This document shows positions 47,001 through 58,814 of a stretch of DNA of 64,000 nt, piece after piece. Made by a program: the position numbers and the translations under genes. The notes under the pieces are model-generated. The model saw only the letters and a list, made by a program, of their open reading frames with translations. It ran no database searches and had not been told where the DNA came from. Positions within the stretch are counted from its first letter, which is position 1. Every line of letters starts with the position of its first letter. The DNA is from Aquarana catesbeiana (taxonomy: Eukaryota > Chordata > Amphibia > Anura > Ranidae): positions 670,456,640-670,520,639 of the forward strand of contig NC_133325.1 in NCBI RefSeq assembly GCF_042186555.1, read 5' to 3'.

Positions 47001-47585
47001 CGTTTGACGCCTCATTAAAACTTATTACTACAGCAAAGGATATGTTATTTTTAGTTGAAGTATTTCTGGCAAAGAATGTATTTTTCCTTTCTTTCTATGA
47101 TTATAAACTTTCTGCATTACATCGGAGCCATGCATCCTCACTGGGAATCAGCTTATTTAGAGGGAAAAGAACCAAGTCAGCCTGTAACTAACGAAATTGT
47201 CCATTGGAGGGAGCACATGAGCTGATTTCATTAAAATATTATTTCTGAGTGAGGTTAGTTGAGAAGAACATAAATATACTTAATGCTGCATTGGAATTAG
47301 TGCAGGCACTTGCTGCATACAGCTGTTGCTGTTTGTTAATGCAATACAGTTGTATTTATGTTATGTGTGCCTGCCTGGCTTCCAATGGCTGGTTAGCATT
47401 CTATGTTAATCATGCTAGTGTTGTTAGATATAGTCTTGATTTTTTTTTTACTCTAAATACAAGGACTCTTAAAATCATTGTATGTATTACAAATGTAATT
47501 ATAAGTGCTTCTGGTTCTCACCCAGCACAGGCCAATTGTTAGGTGTTTTATAAACGGGAATGCAGTCTTTTCAGCCTTTATTTAA
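44063..47585. other. Unassigned intronic sequence, 3.5 kb
   Basis: No exon, RNA or complete element recognised. Near 46230-46258 the text GGAACTCCGCTTTAAAG looks like one end of the TTAA family at 25492. A G-run lies at 44719-44728. Confidence 0.4.
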
Positions 47586-48079
47586 GCCCTGTACACATGG
47601 GACGAATGTCTGGGCTGGGTTGGCATTGGCTGGTTCAAAAGAAACCGGTTGACATTCGGCCTGTGCGTATGGCAGCCGGTCCAACAGAAGCCAGCTGAAC
47701 GGCTCATGACCGAAAAAAGGTATGCAACTGGCATTAGTAAATAGATAGGAAAGTATATCATATTAACTTTTTTTTGTAAACTTTTTCTTCGCTTTCTTCC
47801 TGGTTTCCAGGCCTAGGCTAAAAATATCATACATCCCAGGAGTCTTCAGGAGGGGAGGAGAGAAGGCGGAGCAGTTTTCTTAGCCAAGCACACCCTCCTG
47901 CCTGCATGGCTGAGCTAAGGGCAGATGGATTGCAGGAAATACATGCTACATGAATCATCTTTCTTTACCCAAGATGGCCACAACCAGAAATGCTAGGAGG
48001 TGTTTTTCAAAGTGATTTCTCTGCAAAATAAAGCGACATACAGAGACATGGATGGATGACTTTTTCTTGAAAATAAAAA
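47586..48079. repeat. Partial repeat and unassigned sequence
   Basis: 47586-47720 shares a segment with the repeat at 14587-14850, including a CAGCCGGT...CAACAGAAGCCAG stretch. The rest is unassigned. Confidence 0.45.
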
Positions 48080-48530
48080 TTAGTTAAAGCCCCTATGGAA
48101 AAATTAAAAGTCAGCAGCTACAAATACTGTAGCTGCTGACTTTTAACATTAGGAAACGTACCTTTCCAGTGATCCCGCAATGTCAGCACCCCAGACGATT
48201 TTTAGATTGGCTCTCGGGTGCCACTGCCGCCATTCGTGGTAAGGGAAACTGGCAATGAAGCCTTTCGGCTTCACAGCCAGTTCCTTACTGCGCATGCATG
48301 AAGCTCCCTATGCTTTCTAATTGGCCCGACAGCAGAGGAAGGAGGAGGGGGGCCAAACTTCCTTGGGACGTCGCCCTGACGCAGTCACCTGGAAGTGGGG
48401 ACAGGTACCTGTCAAAAACAGGTACCTGTTCCCCCCTCCCGCCTGAAAGAGTTTGGAGGAAGCAGATAAGCAGAGCTTCCACTTTTGGAGCCATATTTGC
48501 AGCCATATTTGCTCCTAATTTGTTTGTTAA
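48080..48530. repeat. Partial copy of the 25492 TTAA family
   Basis: Contains the stem-loop GTCAGCAGCTACAAATACTG...CTGCTGAC, followed by related TACCTTTCCAGTGATC and CTGCGCATGC sequence as at 25560-25690. One end missing. Confidence 0.55.
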
Positions 48531-48722
48531 TTTCTGCATCCTGCTATGTATTACTACACAACATCTGACATTGCAAACCCATAATTCAGGGGTTTATTAA
48601 ACAGGTAATACATTCACTATATGGTTTATATCGTATCTGAATAGTTATTAAAGAAACATTGTCAATTTGCTCATGCAAGGCAATATGACAGCATCTTTTT
48701 AAGTAGTGAACTAATGTTATTA

Positions 48723-49053
48723 TAGTGGCTAAGCTGCTATCCCTCCAGCATGACCTCTCTCCAACTGATTACCCTGCAGGAACCCTTAAAATAATTTTCA
48801 GGTTTCAGGAAACCCCTACTGAAATTGTTTTATCTGGGGTCAGTGGAAAAATGCCCTATCTTACAGTGGTGGTCAGAACACCACCCCAGACAGCTAAAAA
48901 GATCACAGTTATCATTGGTAACATGCTCCGAGCCCTGGCAAGTGGTGTAGGCAGCATCAGATGGAAGGTCAATCAACCACAGATCTAGGAACTTCTAGCA
49001 ATCTCTGGGGGAATCCTAGGGTTCCATGGAACCCTGATTGAGAATAGCTGCTC
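48723..49053 (-). mobile_element. hAT-like repeat fragment
   Basis: Ends GGTTCCATGGAACCCTGATT then GAGAATAGCTGCTCTG, the complement of the terminus seen at 20812. The ORF inside has no family pattern. Confidence 0.45.
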
Positions 49054-49810
49054 TGTTATCTTTATTAGTCTATATCTTTATTGTTTAATTCCTGCAAGCA
49101 AAATACCAAGATATGATGGGATAGAAAGCACCCTACCTACAACAGAAATGTCCAACCTAGGCCTGGATCTATTCTAGCTTTCCACAAATCCAGGAGCAGT
49201 TGTGCTCAACTAGCTTTCCTGAGACAAAATAACTCCCAGTGCTCATAAAACAAAACAAGTACAGTCAAATTCATGGTGTTTCCGGGTTTCCATTTCAAGG
49301 TAGGCTAATATATATAAGCACCAATTATTAAATCAGACATCTTCTCCTGAAGATTATGGTAAATTCTCAAAACATTTACTTTATCATTTTCACTGTGCAG
49401 GCATTCATTTATAAATGAAAATAGACTTAAATCAGTTTAAGTGTTTCCTGCACTCTTGCCAAGCGTAGTAATTTATGATTTAAGAATAAAGTAAGTTTGA
49501 CTGATTTGAGTGGCCAACGTTAATAAAGGGAAATCCAAAATTTGCTATAAGTGACTGCACTGGAAGAATGTGTCAGGCTAAATTAAACATGCAGAGGTAG
49601 AATAGTTACACATTTAGCAGGTTTTGTAAATCATGCCATAATAGCTTTAAGTCCAAGCAAATATGAAATATACATAGCTGCATGGCTAAAATGCACATGG
49701 TCTATACATAGGAGAAGACATGCCCTAAAAATTACAGTTGCCACCTAACATTTTTGAGCATTTTTGTTATCAGCAAAAACAGGTGTTCCATGGTTCCATC
49801 AGATTGCATA
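49054..49810. other. Unassigned sequence before the retrovirus
   Basis: No repeat or coding feature recognised. Confidence 0.4.
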
Positions 49811-49814
49811 TTGG
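49811..49814. other. Retroviral target-site duplication TTGG (left)
   Basis: TTGG lies directly before the 5' LTR and again at 58090-58093 after the 3' LTR. A 4-bp duplication fits gamma-type integrases. Confidence 0.65.
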
Positions 49815-50219
49815 TGACATGGACATTCATTGTACTGTTCATTTAAGCACAAGAGACTCCATTTTGTTCTCACTGTTTGAAATGTGTTCTGTAACCTTCA
49901 CCTAACACATAGACACTTCTCCTACTAAACGCTCTCTACTCCCCCCCTCCCTTTTCAAGGTTTTACTTTTGCAATTGTTCTATTCGCTAGTTTTTAATAA
50001 TATATTTCTATTTGTTAGCTTTTAATAACATATTGCTATTTGTTAGTTTTTAATAACATCTCACACCACCCCTTTCTTATCTATGTATAAAATAACATGT
50101 AATAATAAATTTTTCACTGAACGGACATTTTAAACACAGTGATTGAGTCCTGTGAATCTGTTCCTGCAGCTGCAGTATTAACTTTGTTTTAGAGTCCCAA
50201 TCAGAAATCAGTCATATCA
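49815..50219 (+). repeat. 5' LTR, 405 bp
   Basis: Starts TGACATGG and ends CATATCA, matching 57686-58089. Contains about three tandem copies of a 28-bp TATTTGTTAG(C/T)TTTTAATAACA-type unit (49983-50060), a TATAAAA at 50086 and AATAAA at 50104. The poly(A) signal is only 18 bases after the TATA box, so it probably sits near the U3/R border. Confidence 0.93.
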
Positions 50220-50733
50220 GTCTTAGCGAGTCATAACAGGAGTTTGGCAGAGTCTCCAGAAGGAACCGCGCTTCGATCGGGATCATCCCAGACCTCAAAT
50301 GCCGGCTAGGTAAGCTGCCCTTAAACTTGCTATATTTCTGCCTTTTCCTATGTATCCTATCTGTCGGTTCTCAAGGAAACCAGACCACCCTCGGACCTTT
50401 CTGGTTGGGTAACGAGGGTGTGTGAATGTGTTTGTGTCCCCCTTCACGGGTTGGACTGTGTGTGGATAGGGAAAATCCTCTGCAGTTCCCTGCGTTGACT
50501 CCTTGTGGGCGACCTGGGTCAGAGGCGCATGGTAGGGTCAGATAAAACTCACAGAGAAGAGAAGAGACGAGAAGGGTCTCTTAATGAGTGTTTTGTCTAT
50601 TGTCATAAACCCCTTCTATCCACGTAGATAAGTGGAGACTACTCTTGTAAATCTGCAGATTTGCTGTACTATTTGTTTTAGAAGCAAGAGGGTATAGGCA
50701 CAAGTAGAGAAGAGAGAAGACTGGCCAGTCATT
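50220..50733 (+). other. Retroviral 5' leader
   Basis: 514 bp between LTR and gag. No TGG directly follows the LTR. The nearest candidate primer-binding start, TGGCAGAGTCTCCAG, begins about 26 bases downstream and matches no tRNA end that I know. A packaging signal or splice donor cannot be assigned by eye. Confidence 0.6.
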
Positions 50734-52323
50734 ATGGGCATTAAATTAATTAAGGGAATGAAGGGAAAGAGGCCTTCAGAAAATGCCCAGCGCAAGATGA
50801 GCGCTAGAGAATATATGAACCGAAGGTATGGTTCTGCCTATACTGAGCCCCTAGATAAATGGGTAGAATGGACAAAGGGAACAGCTAAACCTTTAAAATC
50901 TGAAGGGACTTTTGATTTAAAAGTATGGCAAACTTTTCTGCACGATTGTGGCCCACTACTGTGCAGTGAAGAAACGTGGAGAATAGCTTGCACATGGGAG
51001 ACTAAAGTAGCAAATCAAACTGGCTTGACGGAGATATTTAATAAAAGTACTGCTCAAATTTACTACGTTTGGCCAGAAGACTCTGTAGAGGAGGACCCCC
51101 CACCTTATGTGGCTGCCAGTTTGGCTTTAAGGGGTCCACGCACAAAAGCAAAAGAATTAGATTACATGGAACACACAAAAGATGAGCTATGCAATATAGT
51201 AGAGAGCAGAGGTTTAACAGCCCCATATCAACCTACAAAGATGGATTTGGCTCGTATCCTAGAAACAGATGATTGGCATAAATCAAAAGGCACATATGCA
51301 AAACTAGATCTCTCTGAACTTAAGGCTTTGGCCAGAGAAAGAGAGATAGAGTCTGAACTTCCAGAGCAAACCATAATTTCCAAATTGTGGCAGCAAGATG
51401 AAGAGAGAAGGAAGGGAGATGCCAGCCCTTCTGCCCCTGGCATAGAGAAATCTGTTGCAGTTCATCCTGTCTGAACCCAATTAGTTTTTGAAGGTGATGC
51501 TGTTGACAGTAAGTCTCAAATTAAATGGCATGTACCTTTTAGTCCCCAAGATATGAGAGCCACATGAGAGGGATTGGGAGATCCTAGAAAGAATCCAATT
51601 GGGTTTGCAAACAAACTTAGCGCTGCACAGGAAGCATATGAGGCTTCTGCTACTGACATTCATCAGCTTCTTATTAAAGCAGTGGGAAGCAACATGTCTG
51701 GCTATATACTTAAAGAATGTGGTGTAGACGTCAAAAATCTAGGTAAGATGGTTAGTGGACGGGAGGTTTGTGAGAAATTGAAGGAAAAATTGCCCCAAAT
51801 ATATGGACAAACCAGACATGCTGAATTTATGAATGCTAAGCAAGGGAAAGAGGAAGCAGCAGGGGCTTATTGGAGGCGGTTAAGTGATATGGCTGAGGAA
51901 GCAGGCATTTAAATAGAGGAAGAGAAGGCGGGATAAACTGCAAGTCCATCTACACAACTTGTGAAACAAAGGTTTCTTGATGGTTTAATACCCCAGTTGA
52001 AAGAAAAGTTATTCACAGCAAGGCCTGAGGCAGGCAATATGTCTATTCGAGACGTCCTGCCTATCTTGTTGTCCATAGAAAACAGGATTAACCAAAAAGA
52101 CAGCAAACCCAAGGTTATGTACATGGGGAAGCAGACAGGAAGAGGAAGAGGCAAAGGCAATTTCAGAAATCATGGCAATCGGGGACCAATTATATGCTAC
52201 AATTGTGATGGGGAAGGACACATAGCCAAATTCTGCCATCTTCCTGACCGTAGACTGGAAAAGAGCTTAGAGGCACCTCATGCTGATCCCAGTTCTCTGC
52301 CAAAAGCAGTGGATCAGGCATAG
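50734..52323 (+). pseudogene. gag: Retroviral gag, interrupted by four stops
   Basis: Gag forms the virus particle core. The frame opens with MGIK, where Gly2 is a likely myristoylation site. A PPPY late-domain motif lies at 51097-51108, in a proline-rich stretch. A capsid-like region follows (51574-51912), and a single CCHC zinc knuckle CYNCDGEGHIAKFC lies at 52195-52236, after a basic Gly/Arg-rich run. All parts are in one frame. Premature stops occur at 51472 (TGA), 51565 (TGA), 51910 (TAA) and 51934 (TAA). The terminal UAG at 52321 looks like the ancestral gag stop, because the same frame continues into the protease. No intact Gag can be made from this copy. Confidence 0.88.
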
Positions 52324-55300
52324 GAAAATGGCATGCCAGTATCAATCATGTTAAATAGGGGAGACAATGGTCCCGAGGCCAGAGTAAAAGTATTTTTACA
52401 AGAACTCCCCTATCCTGGAGGAGAAACAGAATTAACCTGTTTAATTGATACTGGTGCAAGCCGAAGTGTTTTTAATATAGAGGACTTACCTCCAGGAATA
52501 TTATCTACAAATGTTATCTCTGGTGTTGGACCTCTACTGATTTGGTTGAGTCCAAGCCACTTAAACTCAGGCTAGGACAGCAAACAGAAATTGTCACTAA
52601 AGTGTTAGTTTCAGACACAGTTCCTACCAATCTTTTGGGAGCTGACATTTTGAACCAAATTTTAGCAAACATAGACTACACTCCTACAGGAGTCCAAGTG
52701 GTCAGTAGTCTGTCAGGAGAAGTTTTAAATTCTGCCTGTGGAGTATTTTTAATCCAAGACTCCACTCTGCCATTTCCACCAGAATTGAAAGTGATTCCCG
52801 CTGAATTATGGGCCACCAGCAAATATGATGTAGGTCTGCTGGATTGCACCCCAGTCATGATAAAAATTAAACCAGGAGCCCATCTCCCACAGATTAAACA
52901 GTACCAACTGAGTATTGCTCAGACTGAGGGGATAAAGGATCAAATCACTCAACTGAAAGCAGCAGGGGTTGTTGTACCAATTAAGTCCCAGGTCAATACA
53001 CCCCTGTTCCCAATTGCAAAGAAGCCAGACAAGAAGGGTGGGCAGGTGACATATCGCATGGTGCATGATTTGAGAGCCATTAACAATATAATAGAGGCAG
53101 ATACCCCGATCGTGCCCAACCCCCGCACTTTACTAGGTGGAATACCTGCCTCCAGCACCTGCTTTACAGTGATTGATCTTGCAAATGCTTTCTTTTCGGT
53201 GCCCCTGCACCCAGATTGCTGGCACCTTTTTTCATTTACCCATGATGCCCAAAAGTTAGCATGACAAGATTGCCCCAAGGCTGTGTGAGTAGCCCCTCTG
53301 AATTTAATACTGCGTTAAAGCAAGTATTGGACCAATGGTCCCCCTCACACCCAAACACAGTTTTGCTTCAGTACATAGACGATTTGCTTATTTGTTCTGA
53401 TACAAAGGACATTTGTAGCAGAGAAACAGTAAGCCTTCTCCTGTTTCTCTATAACAGTAACAACAAAGTTAGCAAAGATAAGCTACAATACTGCCAAGAA
53501 AAAGTGATCTTCCTGGGTCACTGCATTTCACATGGAATCCGTCACCTAACCCTAGATCAAGTTAAAACTCTACAAAACTTTGAAAAGCCAAGAAATGTAC
53601 GGCAACTACGTGCCTTCCTGGGGTTAGTGGGATATTGTAGGGACTGGATTCCAAATGCATCAGAACTTATGGCTCCTCTATATGAGGCTACCACTAGAAA
53701 CCCTTTCAAACTTACATGGGACAATGAATTGCAGATGAAGAAGCTTATTAAAATTTTGTCTGAAGCTCCCGCCATTGGACTTCCTGATTATACTAAGACT
53801 TTCTCGTTGTTCTGTCATGAAGTCAATGGATTTGCTGCAGGTGTACTCACCCAGCTACATGGAGACAAACAGAGGCCTGTGATGTATGTATCAGCCTCAT
53901 TAGACCCTGTCATCAAAGGCTCCCCCAGTTGTATGCGAGCCATAGCAGCCTGCATTTTGCTGCTAGACAAAGTAACGGAGCTTGTGCTAGATTCTGCTCT
54001 GATCCTGTATGTGCCACATGCAGTACAGGAAATCATGAATCAAGTAAATACTAGACATGTGTCTGCCAGTAGATTTGACAAGTACCAGTCTGCTCTTTTT
54101 GCTCCATCGAATTTAACAATCAAACGATGTGTTACTTTAAATCCGGCTACTCTTCTTCCTATAATTGATGAGGAAGATGCAACAAATGGTACTGATGTAG
54201 AACCTGAGAGTTTTTCTCATGATTGCATGGCTCTTATGGAGGTAGAAAGGGCCTCTGTCACACCAGCAAAAGATGAGCCCTTATCAGATTGTGACACACA
54301 CTTATTCGTAGATGGTTCCAGATTTTACACTGATGATGGTCAGCCACACACAGGGTTTGCTGTAACCACTACAGACACCATTTTACATCAAGAAGCATTG
54401 AAACCCCAGATGTCAGCACAGGAAGCGGAGTTGTATGCTGTAGTCAAAGCATGTCATCTCCTAGAGAATCAAAGGGGAAACATCTACACTGACAGCAGAT
54501 ATGCATTTGGAATAGTCCACGATTTTGGGCCTATCTGGAAAGCACGGAACTTTCTGACTAGTGCAGGGAAGCCAGTGAGACATGCAAAACTCATAGAGCG
54601 GCTATTTGAGGCCTTTCAGAAACCAGCAGAAGTTGCCATCTTGAAGGTAAAAGGGCATGCAAGGGGAAGTGACATGACAGCCAGAGGAAATGCTTTAGCG
54701 GACAAAGCGGCAAAGGATGCTGCCCTTATGGCATTTGGAGTCACACCCACTGTAGGGGTCGCCCAGGTAGCGGGGACAGATTCCCCTCATCAAGAGCAGT
54801 GGGATGTAGAAACTCTAATTCAGTTGCAGAACCAGGCCCCTGATGAAGAGAAGGATAAGTGGATCAAATGTAATGCTACCCAAAATCAGCAGGGCCTGTG
54901 GAGCGCTGACAACAGGTGGTGTCTACCCAGGAGTTTGTACCCAGTTTTAGCACAACTGGCACATGGCGTCAGTCATCTTGCTAAGGGCGCGATGGTGGCA
55001 CTTACTGACTGCTATTGGATAGCACCTGGATTTAGTGCCTTTGCAGCCAGGTTTTGTGCTTCATGTCTCACTTGTGCTCTGTACAATGCAGGGAGGCCTG
55101 TTCATGTTCCCCAAAGGCATTCTCCTAAGCCAGATTTCCCTTTCCAAAGAATTCAAATAGACTACATTCAGATGCCCAGAATAGGCACCTATGAGTTTGC
55201 TTTAGTGTGTGTTGACATGTTCTCAGGTTGGCACGAGAGCTGGCCAGTAGCCAAATCAAATGCAAAAACAACAGCAAAGAAAATTTTGAATGAAATAGTT

Positions 55301-55918
55301 TGTAGATATGGAGTTCCTAAAACTATTGAGAGTGACAGAGGAACCCATTTTACTGGGGAAGTAATGAAAGAGGTAATGGAAGCACTTCACATACAGCAAG
55401 CTTTCCATACACCTTATCATCCACAAAGTAGTGGTAAAGTTGAGAGACTTAATGGAATTTTGAAAAACAGATGTGCAAAAATTAAAGCAGATACAGGAAA
55501 AGGATGGGTGGAAGCTTTGCCATTAGCCCTATATTCTGTACGAACTACCCCTAAACAACCACATGGGCTGTCCCCCTATGAGATTTTATTTGGAGGGCCA
55601 CCCAAAACAGGGCTATATTTTCCCCAACAGTTGCAGGCTTCTCACTCTAATCTGTTAGAATATGTTCAGATTTTGCAAAGAACATGGAATAAAATACATG
55701 AAGGTGTTTATAAATCTATCCCCGACCCAGATTCTGTTTCAGGTATTCACAGAATCCAACCAGGTGACTGGGTGGTGGTCAAGCGACACGTCAGAAAGCC
55801 ACTACAACCAAAATTTGACAGACCACATTTGGTGCTTTTGACAACCGGTTCTGCTGTCAAGTTGGAAGGAAAGCCCACCTGGATTCACGCCAGTCACTGC
55901 AAGAAAATCCTGAAGTGA
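52324..55918 (+). pseudogene. pol: Retroviral pro-pol, two frameshifts
   Basis: The protease part is in the gag frame, with the active-site DTGA at 52447-52458. It runs to about 52575. A frame change near 52540 moves to the frame that holds the start of reverse transcriptase (MVHDLRAINN, FTVIDLANAFFSVPL) up to 53264. A second change near 53260 leads into an 885-codon open frame with LPQG, the catalytic YIDD at 53372-53383, RNase H (VDGS, YTDSRYA), the integrase zinc domain with HGVSHLAKG and CASCLTC, then the DDE core (IQIDYIQMP, IESDRGTHFTGE, GKVERLNG) and a C-terminal domain. These enzymes copy the RNA genome and integrate the DNA. The long last frame shows that decay is recent. Release from Gag would be expected by readthrough of the UAG. 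Confidence 0.9.
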
Positions 55919-57196
55919 TGATATCCTTTGAAAAAAAGATGATAATGTTTCTTTTCTTTTTGTTGTTTGTGAGAACTGAGACATGGAAAAATAACCCTTT
56001 CATCCAAATGTTAAAATTGTATGCAACCCATAGCAACGCTAGTAACTGCTGGGTGTGTTCTCACTTACATCCCCAAACAGGAACAATACCCATGATAGCA
56101 ATGCCTCTCAATTTCACTGATCTAAACAGGACCAGAATAAATGGCTCATACATAGTCTCCACAGCTAATGAGCACAGATCAGTAACTTTGATGGTTTCGA
56201 AACAGATAAACACTCCACAGATTTGTTTAAACATTACATGCCCGTTTAACACTAAATGTACACGGTTGGGCAATTCAGATTGCACCAGAGCAAAAATTAC
56301 AGTTTATGGAGGAAACTATGGTCAATATTATTATATCCCAGATCCAGAACTAAATAGAACCCTTTATAGTACAAATTGCTCACAGTTTCCAATATGTGAA
56401 AATATTGGTTTCCTGAGATTCCATGTTATTGCTTCCAGTTTTTTAGGAGCAGGCATACCGTCCATACGTAGAGGGTTATATTATATATGTGGAAATAAAG
56501 CTTACGCCTGGCTTCCTACTAATGTTACAGGTACATGTTATATTGGGAAGTTAGTACCTGCTTTGGCTGTTCGCAAAGATACAGTGCGACCAGATCAAAG
56601 TCCAGAATACCCTTTAGTGTTCAAAAGAGAGCTGTTCACTGAAGGTGACATGGCATGGTCATGGTTCCCTTCCTGGACAGGATGGGGAATTGAAGCAATG
56701 AAAAGACTAAATAATTACACTAGAATTGTAGATGAGATTATTAACCTTACTACCACTGATATAGGTTTATTAAATGAAGAAATGGCTCAGCTTAAAAAAG
56801 TAGTATTAGAGCACAGATTAACGCTAAATTATCTCACTGCAGCTCAAGGTGGGATGTGTAAGATATTTCGCACTGACTGTTGTATATACATTTCTGATAA
56901 TGAGGACATTATTAAAGGGCATCTTGCTAAGATAAGAGAACTACAGAATAAGGCCAGAGATATTGCTAAAGATGGATGGAAACCCTTTCAGGGTTTAGGA
57001 GGTTTTGGTGATTTTTTTATATGGCATAGTAACATGGTTACAGAAACTAGGCGCTTACATTGTGATGTTCCTATTTCTCATGTTTGTTATTTACTTCCTC
57101 ATCAGGCTATGCCTCTGTGTGACTACCCGCTGTACCAACAAATGTACCACCAGCCCTGATGAACCCATTATTGTGAGAAAGCTAGGAGAGAGCTGA
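55915..57196 (+). pseudogene. env: Retroviral env, gamma-type, broken before the membrane anchor
   Basis: The envelope glycoprotein mediates receptor binding and fusion. The open frame (55915-57159, 414 codons) overlaps the pol stop by four bases (ATGA). It has a hydrophobic N-terminal stretch (about residues 9-19) as signal peptide, CWVC at residues 45-48 in the surface part, several N-x-S/T sites, and CX6CC (C315, C322, C323) in the transmembrane part, preceded by a heptad-like stretch. The hydrophobic anchor lies in the +1 frame at 57005-57196, so a frameshift near 57000-57040 separates it from the rest. The frame is shorter than usual gamma envelopes. I saw no clear R-x-K/R-R cleavage site between the two subunits. 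Confidence 0.87.
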
Positions 57197-57256
57197 ACAG
57201 GACGCCGTCTCTCTGCGCCAATGTAACAGGAGTTACCAGCAATCGGCTGAATGTAA

Positions 57257-57642
57257 GGCCCCTTTCACACGAGGCGGGCTCCGTTTCTACGGAGCCCGCC
57301 TCGGTCCGCCGGCTGAGCGGGAGATCTGTCCATTGATCTCCGCTGAGCCGGCGGATGACAGGTCCCTCTCTGCTCACTGAGCGGGGAGGGGCTTGTCAGG
57401 CGCCGCTGCCGCCTATGGAGGGATCGGACGAAAACGGACAGCGTGTCCGTTTTCGTCAGATCTCACCCGATCCGATCCGCCAGCGACGGATCTGGACGTA
57501 GAGCCATACGTCTGCTTTTAGCGGATCGGACGGGGTCGGATGTCAGCGGACATGTCTCCGCTGACATCCGACGCTCCATAGGCTAACATGGATCACCCGT
57601 TCAGGTCCGCTGTCAAAACTGACAGGTCGTGTGAAAGGGGCC
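57257..57642. mobile_element. Harbinger MITE between env and 3' LTR
   Basis: GGCCCCTTTCACACGAGGCG and GTGTGAAAGGGGCC ends, with TAA at 57254-57256 and 57643-57645. Closely similar to 26137-26540. Confidence 0.93.
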
Positions 57643-57672
57643 TAACGCGGAGAAGAATGGTGTCAAATAAAC

Positions 57673-57685
57673 AAAAGGGGGGAAA
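57673..57685 (+). other. Polypurine tract
   Basis: AAAAGGGGGGAAA directly precedes the 3' LTR and would prime plus-strand DNA synthesis. Confidence 0.88.
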
Positions 57686-58089
57686 TGACATAGACATTCA
57701 TTGTACTGTTCATTTAAGCACAAGAGACTCCATTTTGTTCTCACTGTTTGAAATGTGTTCTGTAACCTTCACCTAACACACAGACACTTCTCCTACTAAA
57801 CGCTCTCTACTCCCCCCTCCCTTTTCAAGGTTTTACTTTTGCAATTGTTCTATTCGCTAGTTTTTAATAATATATTTCTATTTGTTAGCTTTTAATAACA
57901 TATTGCTATTTGTTAGTTTTTAATAACATCTCACACCACCCCTTTCTTATCTATGTATAAAATAACATGTAATAATAAATTTTTCACTGAACGGACATTT
58001 TAAACACAGTGATTGAGTCCTGTGAATCTGTTCCTACAGCTGCAGTATTAACTTTGTTTTAGAGTCCCAATCAGAAATCAGTCATATCA
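57686..58089 (+). repeat. 3' LTR, 404 bp
   Basis: Same ends as the 5' LTR. Differences seen: TAGAC for TGGAC, CACAG for CATAG, one C fewer in a C-run, and CTACAG for CTGCAG. Confidence 0.93.
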
Positions 58090-58093
58090 TTGG

Positions 58094-58814
58094 CAACCAG
58101 ATAACAGAGACAGTAAATTGCACATAAAAGACTGGACCAAAGAGTAGGCAGGTTGCTTGTGGAAATGAAGGCCCCCCTATGAGACTGGAGTTGAGAAATG
58201 CCCAGTTACAGGAAATGGAAAATTAGCACGAATCCTCTAAAAGATTTATTTGTGAATATATAAAACTAAATCCTAAATTTTTTAGGAGCAATACATTATA
58301 AAATCCAAAAATAAACATACACATCTATGGAGAATAGAGTCATAATCAAACAGGAACAAAAAGGCCACTGAATAAGCAAAAGCTTGATTTAGCCAAAGAT
58401 ATAAAAAGGAGTACAAAAAAAAGAGAAAAATAAATTATCCCTCTATCACTAGCAGCAAGAGTATGGTGTAATGGGAGAGCACAATTCGAGATAAATATAA
58501 CATTTTAGCATGTTTTGTAGGTCAGTGACCAGGCATTGACTATAGCTTTCCTCCATCTGTTCCAGGTTATATGGTGGCATTAACTGTGTACTAACTTTGC
58601 AACCAAATCTGTATAATAGACATTCTTCAAGTGTAGGCATTAACGTTTGAACCTCATGAGACTATTGAATAACTGCTGTAAATCATTCATGCACTGTCAT
58701 GTATAAAATAGATATATTTTACCTCATGTAAGCAGTTGAAGCAATCATTTCTCCTTATTGCAAAAAGTTGCAAACCTTTATATATATGGGCATTTACAAT
58801 CTTTTGTAGATTTA
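58094..58814. other. Unassigned sequence after the retrovirus
   Basis: AT-rich, no repeat or exon recognised. Confidence 0.4.

Larger units (their letters stand above)
49815..58089 (+). mobile_element. Endogenous retrovirus, gamma-type organisation
   Basis: 8275 bp between LTR ends, with LTR-gag-pro-pol-env-LTR order. The LTRs differ by three substitutions and one C-run indel over 404 bp. Gag and pro share a frame and are separated by a single UAG. Env overlaps the pol stop by four bases. Env has a CWVC motif and a CX6CC motif as in gammaretroviral envelopes. A Harbinger MITE is inserted at 57257-57642. Gag, pol and env are all interrupted, so the copy is defective. It lies antisense to COL26A1. 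Genus-level placement is inference. Confidence 0.92.
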
